Notes under the pieces: model-generated
Told to the model about the DNA's origin: nothing
Database searches by the model: none
The model's input: only the letters and a program-made list of their open reading frames with translations
Program-made: the position numbers and the translations under genes
Origin: Fluviibacter phosphoraccumulans
GTDB lineage: Bacteria > Pseudomonadota > Gammaproteobacteria > Burkholderiales > Rhodocyclaceae
NCBI RefSeq assembly: GCF_016110345.1
Contig: NZ_AP019011.1
Coordinates: 744,001-808,000 of the forward strand
Reading direction: 5' to 3'
Length of the DNA stretch: 64,000 bases
In this document: positions 62,539 through 64,000 of the stretch, piece after piece
Layout of the letters: each line of letters opens with the position of its first letter
Numbering within the stretch: the first letter of the stretch is position 1

Positions 62539-64000
62539 ATGACTGAACAAACAAACGGCTCGTTCGCGAGCATGGGTCTGGCCGCGCCATTGCTGACGGC
62601 TATTGAAAACTTGGGTTTTACCCAACCGACGCCGGTACAGGCAGAGGCCATTCCAGCCGCCATCAATGGTGGCGACTGGATGGTGAGCAGCCAAACAGGG
62701 AGTGGCAAAACTGCCGCCTTCCTGCTGCCAGTGCTTAACGCCATCATGTCTGGCTCGGAGAACTCGCCGATTGATCTGCATCGCGTGATTGGCCCAGCCG
62801 GTCTGGTGCTGTGCCCAACGCGTGAGTTGGCACAACAAGTTGCTCAAGATGCGATCGACCTGCTCAAGAACAGCAAGGGTGTTCGTGTTGCTACCGTGAT
62901 GGGCGGCATGCCTTATGGTAAGCAAATGGCTGGCCTGCGCGGTGCCTTGCTCGTCGTCGCTACGCCTGGGCGCCTGCTTGATCTGGCACAACGTCGTCAG
63001 ATTCATCTGGCTGATGTTAAAACGCTGGTCGTCGATGAAGCTGACCGTATGCTCGATCTGGGCTTTGCCGAAGATCTGGAAGACATCAATCACCTGTGTC
63101 AGAAGCGTGAACAGACATTGATGTTCTCGGCTACCTTTGCGCCGCGCATTATGTCGTTGGCGTCACGCCTGATGAAGTCGCCGGGCCGTCTGGAATTGGC
63201 CAGCGCTACGGATCGTCACACCCAGATTACGCAGTCGCTGCACTGGGCTGACAACATGATTCACAAAGAAAAGCTGCTCGACCATTACCTGCGTGATGCA
63301 GATCTGGAGCAGGCTGTGGTGTTTGCCAGTACCCAGGTCGAAACCGACCGTCTGGCTGATGCACTGGCTGAACAAGGCCATGCCGTCGCTGCTTTGCACG
63401 GTGCTATGCCACAAAAAGTGCGTGCGCACCGTCTGAAGCAACTGCGCAGCGGCCATGTCCGCGTGCTGGTGGCAACCGACGTAGCGGCTCGTGGTATCGA
63501 CGTACCCAGCATTACACACGTATTCAACTTCGGTCTGCCCATGAAGGCAGAAGACTATGTACACCGTATTGGTCGTACCGGTCGTGCCGGTCGAACTGGT
63601 AAGGCGATTACCTTTGCCGAACACCGTGATCGCATGAAGATCCGTACCATTGAAGCGCTGACGGATCAGCGCATTCCGGTGGCCGTGGTTGCAGGCCTTG
63701 AGCCAAAGACGCCTGAGCGTGGTGAAGGCCGTGGTGGTCGTGGCGAAGGCCGCGGTCGTCCTGGTGGGTTTGGCGGTGGCGAAGGTCGTGGCCGCCCGGG
63801 TGGTTTCGGTGGCGGTCGTGGCGCCTTTGGTGGTCATGGTCGCGGTGGTGATAGCAAACCACGTGAGTTCGGTGACCGTCCGCCGCGTTCGTTTGAAGAT
63901 CGCCCAGCACGCTCGTTTAGTGATCGCCCGCGTGAAGATCGTCCGGCACGTTCATTTGATGATCGTCCACGCAGCTTTGATGACAAGCCGCGTAGTTTCG
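62539..64000 (+). CDS. DEAD-box ATP-dependent RNA helicase (RhlE-like), 3' end cut by window
   Basis: 487 codons to the window edge, no stop reached. The helicase core is complete: Q motif FTQPTPVQ, Walker A SQTGSGKT, PTRELAQQ, TPGRLLD, DEAD box VVDEADRMLDLGF, SAT, and the C-terminal motifs ATDVAARGIDVP and HRIGRTGRAGR. From about residue 395 a Gly/Arg-rich tail begins (RGGRGEGRGRPGGFGGG), followed by repeats of the form RSFxDRP that continue past the edge. It unwinds structured RNA, probably in ribosome assembly or cold adaptation. Confidence 0.93.
   Translation, partial: MTEQTNGSFASMGLAAPLLTAIENLGFTQPTPVQAEAIPAAINGGDWMVSSQTGSGKTAAFLLPVLNAIMSGSENSPIDLHRVIGPAGLVLCPTRELAQQVAQDAIDLLKNSKGVRVATVMGGMPYGKQMAGLRGALLVVATPGRLLDLAQRRQIHLADVKTLVVDEADRMLDLGFAEDLEDINHLCQKREQTLMFSATFAPRIMSLASRLMKSPGRLELASATDRHTQITQSLHWADNMIHKEKLLDHYLRDADLEQAVVFASTQVETDRLADALAEQGHAVAALHGAMPQKVRAHRLKQLRSGHVRVLVATDVAARGIDVPSITHVFNFGLPMKAEDYVHRIGRTGRAGRTGKAITFAEHRDRMKIRTIEALTDQRIPVAVVAGLEPKTPERGEGRGGRGEGRGRPGGFGGGEGRGRPGGFGGGRGAFGGHGRGGDSKPREFGDRPPRSFEDRPARSFSDRPREDRPARSFDDRPRSFDDKPRSF

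Noticed and set aside
62825..62840. Sequence resembling a sigma-54 promoter (TGGCAC followed by TTGC)
   Set aside because: Spacing is one base too long and it lies inside the helicase coding sequence.

Overview
The window is a chromosomal segment of moderate GC from a betaproteobacterium. The pointers are the tig-clpP-clpX-lon block, a Tim44-like secreted protein, a DUF3460-type small protein next to a DEDDh exonuclease, a DinG/YoaA-type helicase, split squalene genes hpnC-hpnD-hpnE and an MlaE/MlaF/MCE lipid transporter. The genus cannot be fixed from the sequence. No IS element, prophage, CRISPR array or rRNA is visible. One tRNA (Leu, anticodon TAG) is present. Both edges cut genes: a helicase on the left and a DEAD-box RNA helicase on the right.

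Layout. 1-8.9 kb: partial helicase overlapping an ATP-grasp-like gene; a reverse-strand lipid ABC operon (STAS-MlaE permease, ATPase, MCE protein, auxiliary lipoprotein); an amino-acid-type binding protein; a CoA transferase. 9-15 kb: clpB behind a good sigma-32 promoter, an exonuclease, DUF3460, and an unexplained three-gene operon of secreted or lipid-anchored proteins with LPP20/FlgT-like domains. 15-21.8 kb (reverse): an acyl-CoA synthetase-GNAT acyltransferase with an FNR-like box upstream, apaH, and hpnE-hpnD-hpnC. 21.8-26.7 kb: tRNA-Leu, a small pore-like membrane protein, and an efflux operon (outer-membrane factor, HlyD-type adaptor, and a FUSC-like permease split into two genes). 26.7-31.6 kb: LysR regulator divergent from cytochrome b561, two YceI proteins and two pirins; then an LTXXQ-type periplasmic protein.

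31.8-39 kb holds two convergent operons. One has a chalcone-isomerase-like protein and a GPH/MFS carrier. The other has an FAD oxidoreductase, DUF1365, Cfa-type methyltransferase, DUF3833 lipoprotein, SDR and SnoaL-like protein. The gene content resembles fatty-acid-modifying clusters that other proteobacteria induce under singlet-oxygen or light stress. A long operator palindrome and a face-to-face promoter pair flank it. 39-46 kb: a second SDR, a CPA2 antiporter, an AsmA/DUF748 protein, a cysteine-poor prepilin-peptidase-like protein and a nitroreductase.

46.1-55 kb is the most unusual region. It is a tightly packed operon in which two orphan periplasmic binding proteins, of different families and without permease or ATPase, each directly precede a membrane c-di-GMP enzyme (a GGDEF-EAL protein with a changed GGDEF motif, then an intact GGDEF protein). 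A CHASE-PAS-GGDEF protein and a patatin-like lipoprotein follow. I read it as a two-ligand c-di-GMP control module, analogous to NspS-MbaA of Vibrio but doubled and opposed. 55-64 kb is conserved proteostasis: Tim44-like protein, tig, clpP, clpX, lon (with its own sigma-32 promoter) and a DEAD-box helicase behind a long structured leader.
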